Source: Adineta steineri (Eukaryota > Rotifera > Eurotatoria > Adinetida > Adinetidae). Taken from it: a DNA stretch of 64,000 nucleotides. The translations under genes and the position numbers were made by a program. The DNA lies in NCBI GenBank assembly GCA_905250115.1, contig CAJNOI010000310.1, positions 4,904 through 68,903 on the forward strand, given 5' to 3'. Position 1 is the stretch's first letter. The number at the start of each line of letters is the position of its first letter. Shown piece after piece: positions 48,351-60,140 of this stretch. The notes under the pieces are model-generated. The model did no database searches and had not been told where the DNA came from. It was given only the letters and a program-made list of their open reading frames with translations.

Positions 48351-50953
48351 ATGGATTCAACAGCAGCCATCGTTCCAAACTCATCTAATGAAAGCCTAGA
48401 ATCTCCTCAAGATGAGAAATTATCATTAGAACAATTCCGTAAATTATTTATTGGTGGTTTAATTCATACGATTACCGATGAAAAATTAAAGTAAACAAAA
48501 AATATTACCAAAAATAAAATATTTGTTTTTTTTCTTTGATTTTTTTTCAGAGAATATTGTTCAAAATATGGTGAAATAATTGAATGTGTTATTATGCGTG
48601 ATAGAGAAGGTCGATCACGTGGTTTTGCTTTTGTTAGTTTTAAAGATCGCGAAACGGTTGAAAACTTCATGAAAGATCGACCACATATTATTGATGGAAA
48701 AAAAATCGAACCCAAACGTGCTATGCCTCGCAATGAAGCATCGAAAGCAGAAGGCCAATTAACTGTTCGAAAAATTTTTATTGGAGGAATTAAAGAAGAT
48801 TTAACTGAAGACAAATTGAAGTATATATGGAAGGGGTTATTCGGTACATTATTTATATCCTTTTATTTTATAGGTCATATTTTCAAAAATTTGGAAATAT
48901 TGTTGAATGTAATATTATGAAAGATAAAGAAGGTTAGTGTGTGATGTAAAATTTAAATACTAAGTTTTATCTTGATTTCTTTTTCTTAGATAAATTACGT
49001 GGTTTTGGATTTATAACCTTTGATGATTATGATGGTGTTGATCGGTGTATTCTTGAAAAGCCTCATATTATCAATGAAAAGGAGCTTGACGTACGAAAAG
49101 CAATACCTCGTGAACAAATATCACGTATTAATATTTCAAATACTAATCAAAATTCTGAATTTTATTCTCCAACAAATTTAATATATAATCAACCAACGGC
49201 ATCATCTTCATCCTATACTTATTTTCAACCATCAAATTATTTTTATAAACCAATGCCATTAATGAATACAAATGATTTTTCTCCTCCAACATTATCATAT
49301 GCATCAGAATTATCGAAGAATGTATATTCTCTTTCAGCTCCGTTAACATATCAAAATAAGTTATCTAATGAAGAAAAATCTCGAATACGGTAAGATTATT
49401 CAAGATAATAATGAAAATAAGAAGAAATTCTTTATTTTAGTCTAACAAATGATGAACAATATCGAAAATTATTTATTGGTGGTTTATCTTTGAAGTAAAA
49501 CAATGAATTAGAATTTTAAAAATAAATAAGATTTTTTCTTTGTTTAGAACAACAGATGAAACATTAAAAGATTATGCAATAAAATTTGGTGAAATAACTG
49601 ATTGTTTAGTAATGAAAGATCAAAAAGGTCAATCGAAATGTTTTGGTTTTGTTACATTTATTAATTCGGAAATAGTTGATGAATTTATGAAACAAAGACC
49701 ACATATAGTTGATGGTCGACAAATAGATCCAAAACGAGCAAGTAAGAATCTTAATTTTCAAAAAAGATTATTTCATTTTATTAACGAATGATGTTGCTTT
49801 TTTGTTTCTAGTGCCACGTGAAGAAGCCAATAATGATGATGTTCATTTAACAGTTAAAAAAATTTTTATTGGAGGTATTCGTGATGGACTTGATGAAGAT
49901 ACATTACGAAAACATTTTGAAAAATATGGAAATATCAATGATTGTCTTCTTATGCATGATAAAAACGGAAAGACACGTGGATTTGCTTTTATTGAATTTG
50001 ATGGTAAATTAACTTTCATCACAGTAGAATTCTTTTTCTGAAGCAGTATTTTATCTAGCAGGTGGGCGCCGCCCACCCGAAAAACGAAATTTAAAGAAAG
50101 CACTTATAATTAGAAGGAAATTCATCCTACTTTGAGACTAAATGTATAAGTACGGATATTTCTAGTTTGTAACAGACACAGCAGTAAAATTTGAAATAAT
50201 TTCCTAAATATCATCATACATTAGACAAACGGCAGATTTTTACCATAACCCTTTAATGAGTGACTTTTGGATGAGCAAGTTTTGTCAATTTTTTTCTCAT
50301 AGAATTATAGCTTTGATGCAGATTATTAGTGGATGGGTGCGGCTGTGGCTGTGACTCTGGGTTTTGCCATTGTATCTACACCCACACTCACACCCTCATA
50401 GGTATATTCAATCTATGCAGTATCATAGTATTTTATACCAAAATAATTGTTCTTACTTCACCGTAACCCTATGATCGAAAAGAAAAAAAGTGTTACATAT
50501 ATGTCCCACCGCCCGTTAAAGGGATAATCAATATTCTGAGTCAACGATACAAATAGGAATTATTGTTCAAAATAGTATGATATTTTCATTTATATTTTAG
50601 ACTATGATTCTGTTGATAAAGTTATTCTTGCACGACCTCATGTAATTGGTAAATATCATGTTGATGTTAAAAAAGCTATTCCAAAAGATCAACGACAATT
50701 TCAACATCAACAACAACAATATGCACTTCAAATGCAAGCAGCTACTGCTTATTATTATTATAATAGTTTACCATATCATATTCTGAATAATCAAATAAGA
50801 TCTCCTTACAATTTAATGACTCAAAACGGTGCTTTTATAGATGATATTTTTTCTCATATTCAAATATCAAATAACAATAATAATCATTCAAATTCTTTTC
50901 ATTATACTCCCACACGTAACAATGGTCAACAAACATTACATAGTAGTCAATAA
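48351..50953 (+). CDS. hnRNP A/Musashi-like RNA-binding protein with four RRMs
   Basis: Eight exons, 48351-48490, 48551-48820, 48874-48932, 48990-49389, 49441-49494, 49548-49741, 49812-50003 and 50601-50953, join in phase to 553 residues. There are four RRMs, each with both RNP motifs: RNP2 KLFIGGL / KIFIGGI / KLFIGGL / KIFIGGI and RNP1 SRGFAFVSF / LRGFGFITF / SKCFGFVTF / TRGFAFIEF. RRM1-2 and RRM3-4 form two copies of the usual hnRNP-A/DAZAP1/Musashi pair, joined by a 100-residue Pro/Ser/Asn linker. Inter-RRM linkers match (KRAMPRNEAS... and KRAMPREEAN...), which points to an internal duplication. Intron positions in the two halves differ, so it is not recent. RNP1 of RRM3 has Cys in place of the usual Gly. 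The tail is Gln/Asn/Tyr-rich. Binding to single-stranded RNA is expected; targets are unknown. Confidence 0.92.
50061..50077. repeat. GC-rich perfect hairpin in RRM-gene intron
   Basis: GGTGGGC-GCC-GCCCACC: 7-base perfect arms around a 3-base loop, all GC-rich, in intron 50004-50600 of an AT-rich genome. The same intron also has CCCTTTAATGAG (about 50250) and CCCGTTAAAGGG (about 50513), related inverted motifs. It may be the edge of a decayed element. Confidence 0.7.
50331..50400. repeat. CCCACA/TGTGGG telomere-like interstitial repeat, intron copy 3
   Basis: In RRM-gene intron 50004-50600, a G-rich run (GGATGGGTGCGGCTGTGGCT) is followed by a C-rich run (CTACACCCACACTCACACCC), so the two arms can pair. 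Same unit type and hairpin-like arrangement as the tract at 32350-32416. Confidence 0.6.
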
Positions 50954-52620
50954 TATATATTTCTATATCTAAATATATTTTATTTTCTATTTCTCCGATT
51001 AATCAAAACAAAAAAACCCAAAATATTTCATCGATATTTATACACATATATGTTTACATATTTGTGTCTAAAATAAATCAACGAACAAAAATTCTCTCAC
51101 TCAATATCTCGAGTGAATAATATGGTGAAAAACAAACGAATAAAATTTAAAAACGTTTGTTTTCTTTCATTTTCTTTTTTTTTTTTGGAATTAGTATTAT
51201 TTCTATTCTTCTTGTTACTCGTTTTTCTTCCTATTTTAATCATTTTTAAAAAAAGTTAACTTTTTTGCTATATTTACATCTATAAATATATATTATAGTC
51301 AAAAAGCAATGCACATCTGATTGCTATTTTGACTTAAAATAAATAATACTAATTTTTAAATAAAAACTCTTTATTCTATCTTTAGTTGATTTCATCAGAA
51401 TGTCAACTATGATACATATATGCTTTCAATTGTACTTATTCACTAAAAATAAACTCAAGTACAGGAAAGGTATCCCATTGTCAGATTTCTTAGTTCGATC
51501 ATTAATATCAATTTTAAACGCTTTTATACCATTGAACATGATGTTTCGTCATTGATATTCTATATGTAATAAACAGAAATTTAATCGTTATTGTGAATGC
51601 ATTGAATGAAAACTCAACGACCAGTGGTAACGTCAAATAGTTCAGACTAGTTTATTGAAAGAACCTATTAATAATATTGCTCGGCGTTCTATTCGAATAT
51701 CTATACAAAATTTGTTTTAGTATATGAATTTTATTATTATTCAGTACTGTATGACGACCTAGTTCATTCCGTTCAACATCATTATTGATTCTTTTGAGAT
51801 AACTCGAGTATATGATCAAATTGTTCTGAAAGTACTTAAGAAAATGAAATTGATCTTAGATCAAATAGTTCTTCCTAGAAATGAACAGTATTTTATTCCA
51901 ATAATTTAAATACTAATCAAAAAATGTATTATTACGCTGGAATACATAATTAAGTCAATATTAACAGGAAGTGTACACAGCCGATCGAAACATTTATTAG
52001 CAATATAAAGAAAATCGCCAGAAGTGTTCAAAATATCTTCTGCTTATTTATATTTTGTTTAACGTCCAATGAAATGATAATCTTCGTTTATTTCTTTCTT
52101 CGCAATAAATGCTGTAAACACTTGACACGTATGTCAGACCAGACGGTATTATCTAGGTAACTATTATATTTCGACGCATGTTTATCAGTTAAAAAAAGTT
52201 CAAACGTAATAGTTTAAATTAATATCAAGTAAAGGTCTTAACAACATTGCTTTGCTTGATAGATATTAATACAAAAATAGATATATCAGAATCTCACTGT
52301 TGATTGTATTAATATATAACGGTTAATTAGTTTTTTTAGTTTCGTTCTAAACATGTATATTGGCTTCCATAATCTTATTAGTGCACTTATCCTGCTTTAA
52401 ACTCATACAATATCTATTGCCTGATAAGTAAATCTTTATAAATTAGATATTAATATACGTTTTATGAATATTAAATTATATCGAAATTTTTTTATGTATT
52501 AATAAGCTTTTCTACTGATGAAAAGCATAACCCAATAAAGATAATTATTATTTTTTCTTGATAAAAAAAAAACAAATCAACAACAACAACAACAACAACA
52601 ATCTATACATGAAAGACTGA
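50954..52620. other. Gene-free stretch between convergent genes
   Basis: 3' flanks of the RRM gene (+) and of the zinc-finger gene (-). AATAAA-like signals near 51070 and an (AAC)n tract near 52577-52600 are seen. Nothing coding is supported. Confidence 0.5.
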
Positions 52621-53639
52621 TTACATAGATGGATATGATCTATGAATTGATGGTATTTGTATGAGATTAGTAACAAGACGATCAATAGAATGATCGGATT
52701 CATAATCAATTAAAAATGTTGATGGATGATAAAGTGATAATTGAGGAAGTAACATTCGAAGTAATGTCCAAACATTTGTACGTAAAGAAACAAGACTATT
52801 TTGATGTGAACATGGAGTACGATATGAATCATCTGTTGAACAACAACTATTTGAACGAGAATTTTCTGATTTACTAATAGAAAAGAAAGAAGAAGGATTA
52901 TCATTTTCGTATAAGAAAAAATAAACTAAACTTACTCAAGAGATTTTTTATCATCCGGCATTAAAATTTTATCAGTTAAAAAACAAGTTGAAAAACTAGG
53001 TTTTTCATTATTTGATTTCATTTTTTCATCTTTATCAGTATCCATAGATATATTACTAATTCGAGCACGTTTTGTTTCAGATATATCTGTATCCATCATA
53101 CGAGATATACTATGTTGTCGTTCATGTTTCGACATATGTCTATAAAATAAAAGAATTAATTACATATACGTATTAAACCCTAGAAATACTCCATAGAAAA
53201 AGATATTCTAAGCTCAATTAAATATAATATTTTTAATAGAGTATCAAACCTAATATTAATTGTTGAATAATTGCATTTTTGACAACGAATAACTCGATTA
53301 TTTAAATGACATCTCTAGAAAATAGATATAGAAAAATCGATAGAGATATTCGGGAAAGAAAATCTTCTTACTATATGACAATCATATTTAGATTTTAATA
53401 AAGTTGCATACGAGCATAGATGACATTGACGAACATTAACACCCAATTCACCATGTTCTTGAAATAAATGTTCACGAAAATTATTTATATCTTTAAATGT
53501 ACGCGCACATTGAGTACATATATGAATTAATTTATTTGATTCATTTGAAGTAGATCTTTTAAACGAAAAAATATGCATAAATTTAATTAATTCAATAACT
53601 ATCTTACGGATGTGGTTTTTCTAGTATAATAGAATTCAT
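52621..53639 (-). CDS. C2H2 zinc-finger protein with three fingers
   Basis: Five exons, 53639-53608, 53555-53372, 53314-53250, 53139-52936 and 52873-52621, join in phase to 245 residues. Three C2H2 fingers follow one another at about residues 19-97: CTQCARTFKDINNFREHLFQEH, CHLCSYATLLKSKYDCHIRCH and CQKCNYSTINIRHMSKHERQH. The latter two have the C-x2-C-S/N-Y form seen in REST- and Ikaros-like or chromatin-linked fingers. After them come a Lys/Arg/Asp-rich Ser-containing region and a Leu-rich helix (LLRMLLPQLSLYHPST). DNA binding is likely; the target is unknown. The short first exon (MNSIILEKPHP) is the weakest part. A frame further upstream, to an ATG at 53900, starts with a hydrophobic segment and is treated as non-coding leader. 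Confidence 0.8.
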
Positions 53640-55633
53640 GAATGAAAATAGATGAAATAAATTAAAAATTATTATTCTATAGTTCAATCGACTTGCATTT
53701 ACTAGAACAAAAAAACAAAATTTATATACATATATAGTATAACGAACCTGATATTCGGCATTTTGTGCACAAATATTCTCCACCCTTTCTCTTTGCTTTT
53801 TCTCGTCAGTTTGATTAGCTTCGGTAAGTGTGGTCAGACTAAGCAATATACTGACGAAGACGATGACGACGATTACTATTTTACATAATTTCTTGCGCAT
53901 TGTTTTATGTCAATAGACATGAGGACGATAGGTAATGCAAGTGTGTGTATGTGTATATGTGTGTGTCAGCATTTACGTAACCCATTAGAAAGAGCGACGG
54001 TTTGTGGCAATAGATAGATAGATGAATGTATATATATGTATGTGTGTCATCGTTCGATCCTTCTTCTTCGTCTACTCTCGTCTATAATTGTATGTAATTT
54101 GAACAACACGTATAACAATCACCAATATGAACAATTTACGGGTCGATGAGACATTCATTTAAAAAAATATTCTTTAATCTTTTATTTATGATCATTATTA
54201 GATGCTATGTAATTATTCAGAAAGTTTTGTTAAGTAAAATAGAGATCATTACAGAATAATTTGTTCTTGTTTTATAATAAGATGATACTTTAAAATATTT
54301 GTATATATACATCTCTAACTAGTTTGTTAATGTTAGAAGAACTAACGGAAAAGGATGTGAATGTTCAACAAAAATATATTAATAGTCTGTCGTCTTCAGA
54401 TTCATTCCAACGTAATAGAAAAGAAAAAAAGGAAGCTACAAAAAAAAAGAAATATAAAATACAAGATGATGACAAATCTCGCAGAATAAATTGAATTAAT
54501 GATGAAATAAGCGTGCATAGAAAATCCGTTCATGACATTTGTTCAACATTCTATTCATTGCTGTTTTTCCACTATCAACTCAAGCAGAATTTGATTTCTT
54601 TTTTATGGTATGTTATATCTATAATATTTATTTTGCATGAATAAAAAACAGCCAGGTATTAGTAAAAAAAAAAAGTATGATATGTACGCATCAAGATTTA
54701 ACCAACAAAGAATTCTATCTATTTGAAAATGAAAGAAATAATGAGATGAGAGAAGAATAGAATAGCGTTTTTAGCTTTAGGTGTTTTCCTTTCCTCATTA
54801 TAATATATATATATATATATATAAATGAACGTGTGTATGTAACCGAATAGCAAAGGTAAAATTTACGGGTCATATTTTAATTATTTGATGAAAAAAAAAG
54901 ACAACTCTTTATCTCGATATGATTTACAACATCTTGTCTATTCAATGATTATTTTATTTTCAAACATTATTGAATATGATTTTTAATTAGAAGTAATATA
55001 TACAATTGTTGAATTATATATATTGCATAAGTTTTACATATATATATATATATATATAAACATTAAATTTTCGTTTTGATCGATGGAAACTAGAGACAAA
55101 CATTTGATTTTTTTTTCTTCTATGTAAATCATGCATAAATAAACGAAGAAGATAGAGAAAAGATAGCAAAGAAGAATCATATTTTTCTTTTTGTTATGAA
55201 TTAAAGATTTTCTAGATGTTAAAGAAAGCAATTTTTTATCTTAGATGTACTTCTAGTTCTTTTCATATATATTTAAAATCATCTTTATTAGTAAATATAA
55301 ATTAAAAAAATCAATTCTATGAATTTTTTCTAATTATAATTAATTAAGTTCTCACTCATCCCACTAGTCCTATATAAATATATAAAAAGCAAAATTTTGA
55401 TCATTTCCTCATCATTTGACTAGCATCGGATATGTATGACTATTGGAAAGAAAAGAAAAATATTATCTATATTTCCTGTTATTTCATGTAATTGTTATAT
55501 GTTTCTTTTTTTTTCTCTAGTACTCAACTGCTATCATCGGAAGACGACACTTTCTATTCTATTATTACTAAAATTCTTCATAGAACAAAAAAAATAAATC
55601 ATTTTTCTCTTGCCAATATATTATCTTATCCTC
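53640..55633. other. Divergent intergenic region (zinc finger / Dickkopf-like)
   Basis: The zinc-finger gene starts leftward and the Dickkopf-like gene rightward. It carries (GT)n near 53940-53970 and (AT)n tracts at about 54808-54824 and 55040-55058. A short Lys-rich frame at 54330-54494 is listed separately. Confidence 0.45.
54330..54494 (+). CDS. Possible 54-residue Lys-rich small ORF
   Basis: ATG at 54330 and TGA at 54492-54494 enclose 54 codons with coding-like composition in an AT-rich spacer. The product starts MLEELTEKDVNVQQKYINSL and becomes very basic, with several KKK runs. There is no signal peptide, no known domain and no obvious splice partner. It may be a micropeptide, a single exon of an unseen gene, or chance. 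Confidence 0.25.
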   Translation: MLEELTEKDVNVQQKYINSLSSSDSFQRNRKEKKEATKKKKYKIQDDDKSRRIN

Positions 55634-56356
55634 ATGTGGCTACTCATCACTTCTTGCATTGGATTTTTAATTTCAAATTTATGTTTGGCAACAATTAATA
55701 ATGATCCAAAAAATATTTTTTATCAAAATAAACAAATACAACAATGTAATAATTTAGGAGATACATGTCAAGACAATAGTGATTGTTGTTCGGATTTAAT
55801 TTGTTATTCAAATCAAGGTATAAATTATTTTTTATATTTCTATTAGAATTTGCTTTTTTTCTTGTTGATATAAAATAGAAGATGACAAACGTTGTTTGTT
55901 AGTACCATCTCATCATCATCATCTTGCAAGACGTAATAAGGAAGACTTTGTCATTCCACCATATTATAATCCAGTGAATCAACTTTATCCCTATGGAATT
56001 AGTCAACCAGCACTACCATTTTATAAAGCACAAGAACTAAAACAAACTCATGAAAGCAAAAAAATGGGTAATGATGATTGATCTATGAACCGTAATATTT
56101 CTATTTGTTTTATATTTAAGAATGGGATCATTGTCAATTTCATGAAGAATGTGAAGAAGGACATTGTTGTTATGTTCATTTTCGATTTCGTAGTTTACCA
56201 AAATGGTTTTGTCGACCAAATCGTAATGATATAAGTGAACTTTGCGAACCACTCACGAAATATCATTCACTCAAAGATACACCAGCTTGGAAACAACAAC
56301 AACAACAACAACAAGAAGTAGATGATGACCAAGAAACAACGATGGATACCGTTTAA
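55634..56356 (+). CDS. Secreted Dickkopf/prokineticin-like protein with two Cys-rich modules
   Basis: Three exons, 55634-55817, 55879-56067 and 56121-56356, give 202 residues. A signal peptide covers residues 1-20 (MWLLITSCIGFLISNLCLAT). Module 1 is CNNLGDTCQDNSDCCSDLIC plus one more Cys, a knottin-like C-x6-C-x5-CC spacing. A His/Tyr/Pro-rich linker of about 70 residues follows. Module 2 is CQFHEECEEGHCCYVHF, then WFCRPNRNDISELC, close to the C-x5-C-x4-CC-x13-C-x9-C pattern of Dickkopf and prokineticin folds. The C-terminus is a Gln run and an acidic tail. Two such modules in one secreted protein resemble Dickkopf Wnt antagonists, but the second module is shorter than a full Dickkopf CRD2, so Wnt action is only a possibility. 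Confidence 0.75.
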
Positions 56357-57187
56357 AAAATGCATACATAATATCATCATTTCGTTGAACAAAAGAAAGA
56401 GAAAAAGCGAGAAAATTCTCGAATAAAAAAAATGACAAAAAATCAAATAATGTTTATTTCTCATATATATATATAGGATATTCATTGATATATGTATATA
56501 TATATACACACATATATGTAGATCTCTCTTCTTCTAATTTATGTAAAGTTCTCAATTTTTCATATTATATTATGATAAAGACAACAACAATAACAACAGA
56601 TCAAGATCATTAAACATATAATGAGAGTGACTACCCGTTTATATTGCTGAATAATGATAAAAAAATAAGATGTATATATTAAAAAGAAAGAGAAAGCGAG
56701 AAGATAATTTTTCTATATGTATATTTATCACGTCCTTTTTATGTCACCACCAATGGCAAAAGAGACTTTACGGATGGGCGATTAGTGTCCAAATGATCGA
56801 TCGATGAATGGTGAAATGAGCATGTTCAATAAAAAAATGTGGACATACACATTCATTTGCTTGCTCATTGTGAGAGTAAGTCAAGCACGACGAGCGCGTG
56901 AAATATAGTAAGAGAATAAAAGAAAAATGTCTATGTATAGTGATCGTGACCGATGGAAATTGTGTTGCGCATCACTAATCACACAAAATACGATGAAATG
57001 AAGAGTCTTCTTTTTCTTTTTCTTGGTGACCATCCTTACATCTCTCTCTCATTCTCTTCCTCTCTCTACCTCTCTCTCTCTCTCGCTTGCTACTAAACGT
57101 GTGACACAAAAGCATATCAATATACACATATACTCGGGTTAATTTGATCAACAACTAAAACACAAAAAACAAACGCAAATTTTAACT
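56357..57187. other. Intergenic stretch upstream of the Pro/Gln-rich gene
   Basis: 3' flank of the Dickkopf-like gene, then the promoter side of the next gene. A (TC)n tract near 57045-57085 lies about 110 bases before the ATG at 57188. Confidence 0.5.
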
Positions 57188-58805
57188 ATGGCTGATAGTG
57201 TTACTGGAGCATATCCACAATCAACATCACCTGGAAATCCAGATCAACAATATGTTCAACATCAATATGCTTATCAAGCACAAGCATCAAGTCCAGGTGG
57301 TCATCAATATTATAGTGCAGGAGGTGGTGTTGATCAACAGCAAGTAGGACAAGAAGGTGGTGATCAACAAGGAGGTATTCATCAGGGTCAAGAAGTAAAT
57401 TATGCACAATATACACGTAGTGGAGCTGAGCTTGCTGGTGATCAACAAAATAGTAGTGCTAGTTTTGTTGAACAAAGTAATGCTGGTATTGTTCAACAGT
57501 ATGCAGGTGCTGCTGGACAACTTGCACAACAACAAGGCCAGAATGGCTACAAGATTAATTTTGATCCTAACCCACAAATTATTCGTAAACATGCTAATGA
57601 TGCTGTTACATATAAACAAGAAGTGGCTGTACGATATTTACGACCACCAACACCACCACCACCTGGTCCTTTGATTATTAAAGAGGTTAGATAATTACAT
57701 TTTAAATAATAAACATAAAATTTTGCTTATTTTTAAGGTTCGAAATCCCGCTTTACCTCCTGCTCCACCTATCGTCATTCGACAACGACCACCTCGACCA
57801 GCTACACCACCTCCACTTATCATTCGAGAACGTCCACCACAACCACCTGCTCAACTTGCTCCTAAATTGATTACGAAACCTTTACCACCTCCTCCACCAC
57901 CACCCCGACGTGTCATCATTGAACGAATGCCACCATTACCACCAAAACCTCAAAGGTTAGTTAATTCATTTTTAATTTATCAAAAAAAAATTAAAAGAAA
58001 ACGTTTTTTTTAGTATTATTGTTGAACGTTGGCTTCCATATAAACAACAAAAACGACGTGTTATCTATCAAAAAGCACCACCAATTCAACCACCAGCACC
58101 ACAAAAAAATCTTATTATTCAATGGGAAGGTACACAAGCTCGTGTTGTCAAAGAATTCCGTAATTTGGGTATTATCAAAGCGGATCCAACTACATATGTA
58201 CAACAATATGGTGCACAATTACGACCTACACAAGGTTTACCTGATTTTGTTAAAGGTTTACCCACTCCTAATCTTGGTCCTGAATATGTATGCAAAACTT
58301 TTCAATTTCTTAAGAAGCAAAAAAATAAATTCATGTCTTCATATTTTATTTTTTAGACAGCAGGTGCTAATCCTGATCATGTCGATCCGGCATTATTAGC
58401 TGGTGCTGCTGGTCCAATAGGTGGTTATGAAGCTGTTGGTGAACAAGGTCTTCTTTCTAGTGCATCCAATGGTTCATTGTCTGGTGGTGGACAAGGTGGT
58501 TTTATGCAAGAAAATGTTCAATATGCACCATATGGTAATGGAGCTGCAAATGGTGCTGGTCAAGTTTCTGGTGATCAACAAGGTGGATATATTTATCAAC
58601 AAAGTGCATATTCAAATGGTAGTACTGTTGAAGGTCAACAATATGCTGGTAAGTTCTATTATATTTTATATATTTAATATATTAAATATGAATGTATATT
58701 TTAACAGAACAACAACAAGGTTTTGATCAACAAGGTCAACAAGGTAATGGTTTTGTACAAAACGTACAATATCAAACATTACCTCAGTATGGTGTCAGTG
58801 GTTAA
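57188..58805 (+). CDS. Pro/Gln-rich repeat protein with a central R/V/I-E-R core
   Basis: Five exons, 57188-57685, 57738-57955, 58014-58287, 58357-58648 and 58708-58805, give 459 residues. The N-terminus (1-120) is Gln/Gly/Tyr-rich, then comes a core (about 140-330) built from alternating proline clusters and short hydrophobic-charged motifs: PPPPGPLIIKEVRNP, PPIVIRQRPP, PPLIIRERPP, PPRRVIIERMPP, IIVERWLPYKQQKRRVIYQK, NLIIQWEG. The C-terminus is Gly/Gln/Ser/Tyr-rich. The V-I-x-E-R/x-P alternation recalls articulin- or alveolin-type structural repeats of cell-cortex proteins, but I cannot assign a family. There is no signal peptide or membrane helix. A structural or cortical role is inference only. 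Confidence 0.75.
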
Positions 58806-60140
58806 TTGGAGTAAAAAAAAACATATGAAGAAATTGAACACGTATCATAAAAAAAATGATTGAAAACGAATTGTTCTCTTTTTCTTTTGATTATTTCATC
58901 TCACTCCAATGTCTTTCTTTCATTTTCTTTTCTTTTTTTTTTAAATTCATTTTCTTTTTTTTTTTAAATGCATTTTCTTTTTTTTTTTTGAATTCGTTTG
59001 ATTACTGTGTTTCACTTCTTTTTTTCTATTATTGCGATCGAAAAACGATGGCCTATCTAACTGTTCCCACAATGCAAAGCATTTCGTGATATACAATTTG
59101 TTTATACATCATCGTAGATCAATTCCAAGAATAAAAATTTGTCTAGTGAATTTCAATTAACATCATATAAATGAATAATAGTACACAATAATATTGTTGA
59201 TGTACAATTTTTCATTGAAAAAACCTAAATTCTCTAGATTCTAATCGAAAATGTTTGATAGAAAAGGCATTCACGTAATAAATAGAAAATTTTAATTTCT
59301 CATAAACTAATAGACTCATGTCCTCGAGACGAATGATGACCGTAAACTAAAAAATAAAAATACTATAGAAAACTGTTTATATGATTACAACATATTATAA
59401 CCAAGGTACTGTACTAGCAAAGGACTTTCCTTGAAAGTTAATAGTTTATTACGTCTAGATTCATATCGAAAATGTCGAATTTTTACTCGGTGATATGTTA
59501 CGGTCTGTAAATTGATCATTGACGTAAAATAGTTATAACTTTGATCAATAATTATATTTCTGTAACTCATGGTAATTGATTGATCTATTGTTTATATACA
59601 CAAAAAATTACAGACTACCCTTCATGAATAAAATACATAGAGAGAAAAGGGAAACTATCATAAATTGTAAAATAATTCACCTCGATATACCGATGATTAA
59701 TATAGAACTATAAACTGTTCAATTTCTCTTGCGTATAGCTTAGTTTGCTTGAATTCTGTGGTCTGTTACAGGCAATGTTATCAGGATACAATGTTTATAT
59801 GTTAATATACATGAATTCAATCACTATCATTCTCTTCTTTTTATTTATCATCCTCTAAAGTCCAACAAACAACAAGTATGAAAGATCGAGAACAACAGAA
59901 AGAAAACGAAATATATATGTATATAAGACTACTTACACATTCTCATGCGTTTTTTTTTCAATTTGCACGCAAAATAAAATAAGAGACCAAAAACGAATAT
60001 ATAGAATAAGACAGAAAGGATAACAACGCATAGACATAAAAAAGTGTGTGTGAGAGAGGGAGAGATTTCAACGATCACCGGAAAAAGTCGTATAAAAAAA
60101 AAGATGCCATCTGACAATGTAATGTTCTTGTATTCTATTT
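58806..60140. other. Gene-free stretch between convergent genes
   Basis: 3' flanks of the Pro/Gln-rich gene (+) and the Mab-21-like gene (-). T-rich tracts with TTCATTTTCTTTTCTTTT-like imperfect repeats occur at 58915-58990. No coding sequence is supported. Confidence 0.5.

Noticed and set aside
53604-53900. Signal-peptide-like extension of the zinc-finger gene to an ATG at 53900
   Set aside because: It would put a secretion signal on a nuclear-type C2H2 protein and includes intron-like sequence; the ATG at 53639 gives a coherent start.
57201-57619. Several open frames overlapping the Pro/Gln-rich gene on both strands
   Set aside because: Frame shadows of CAA-rich repeats; the frame from 57188 alone splices in phase through five exons.
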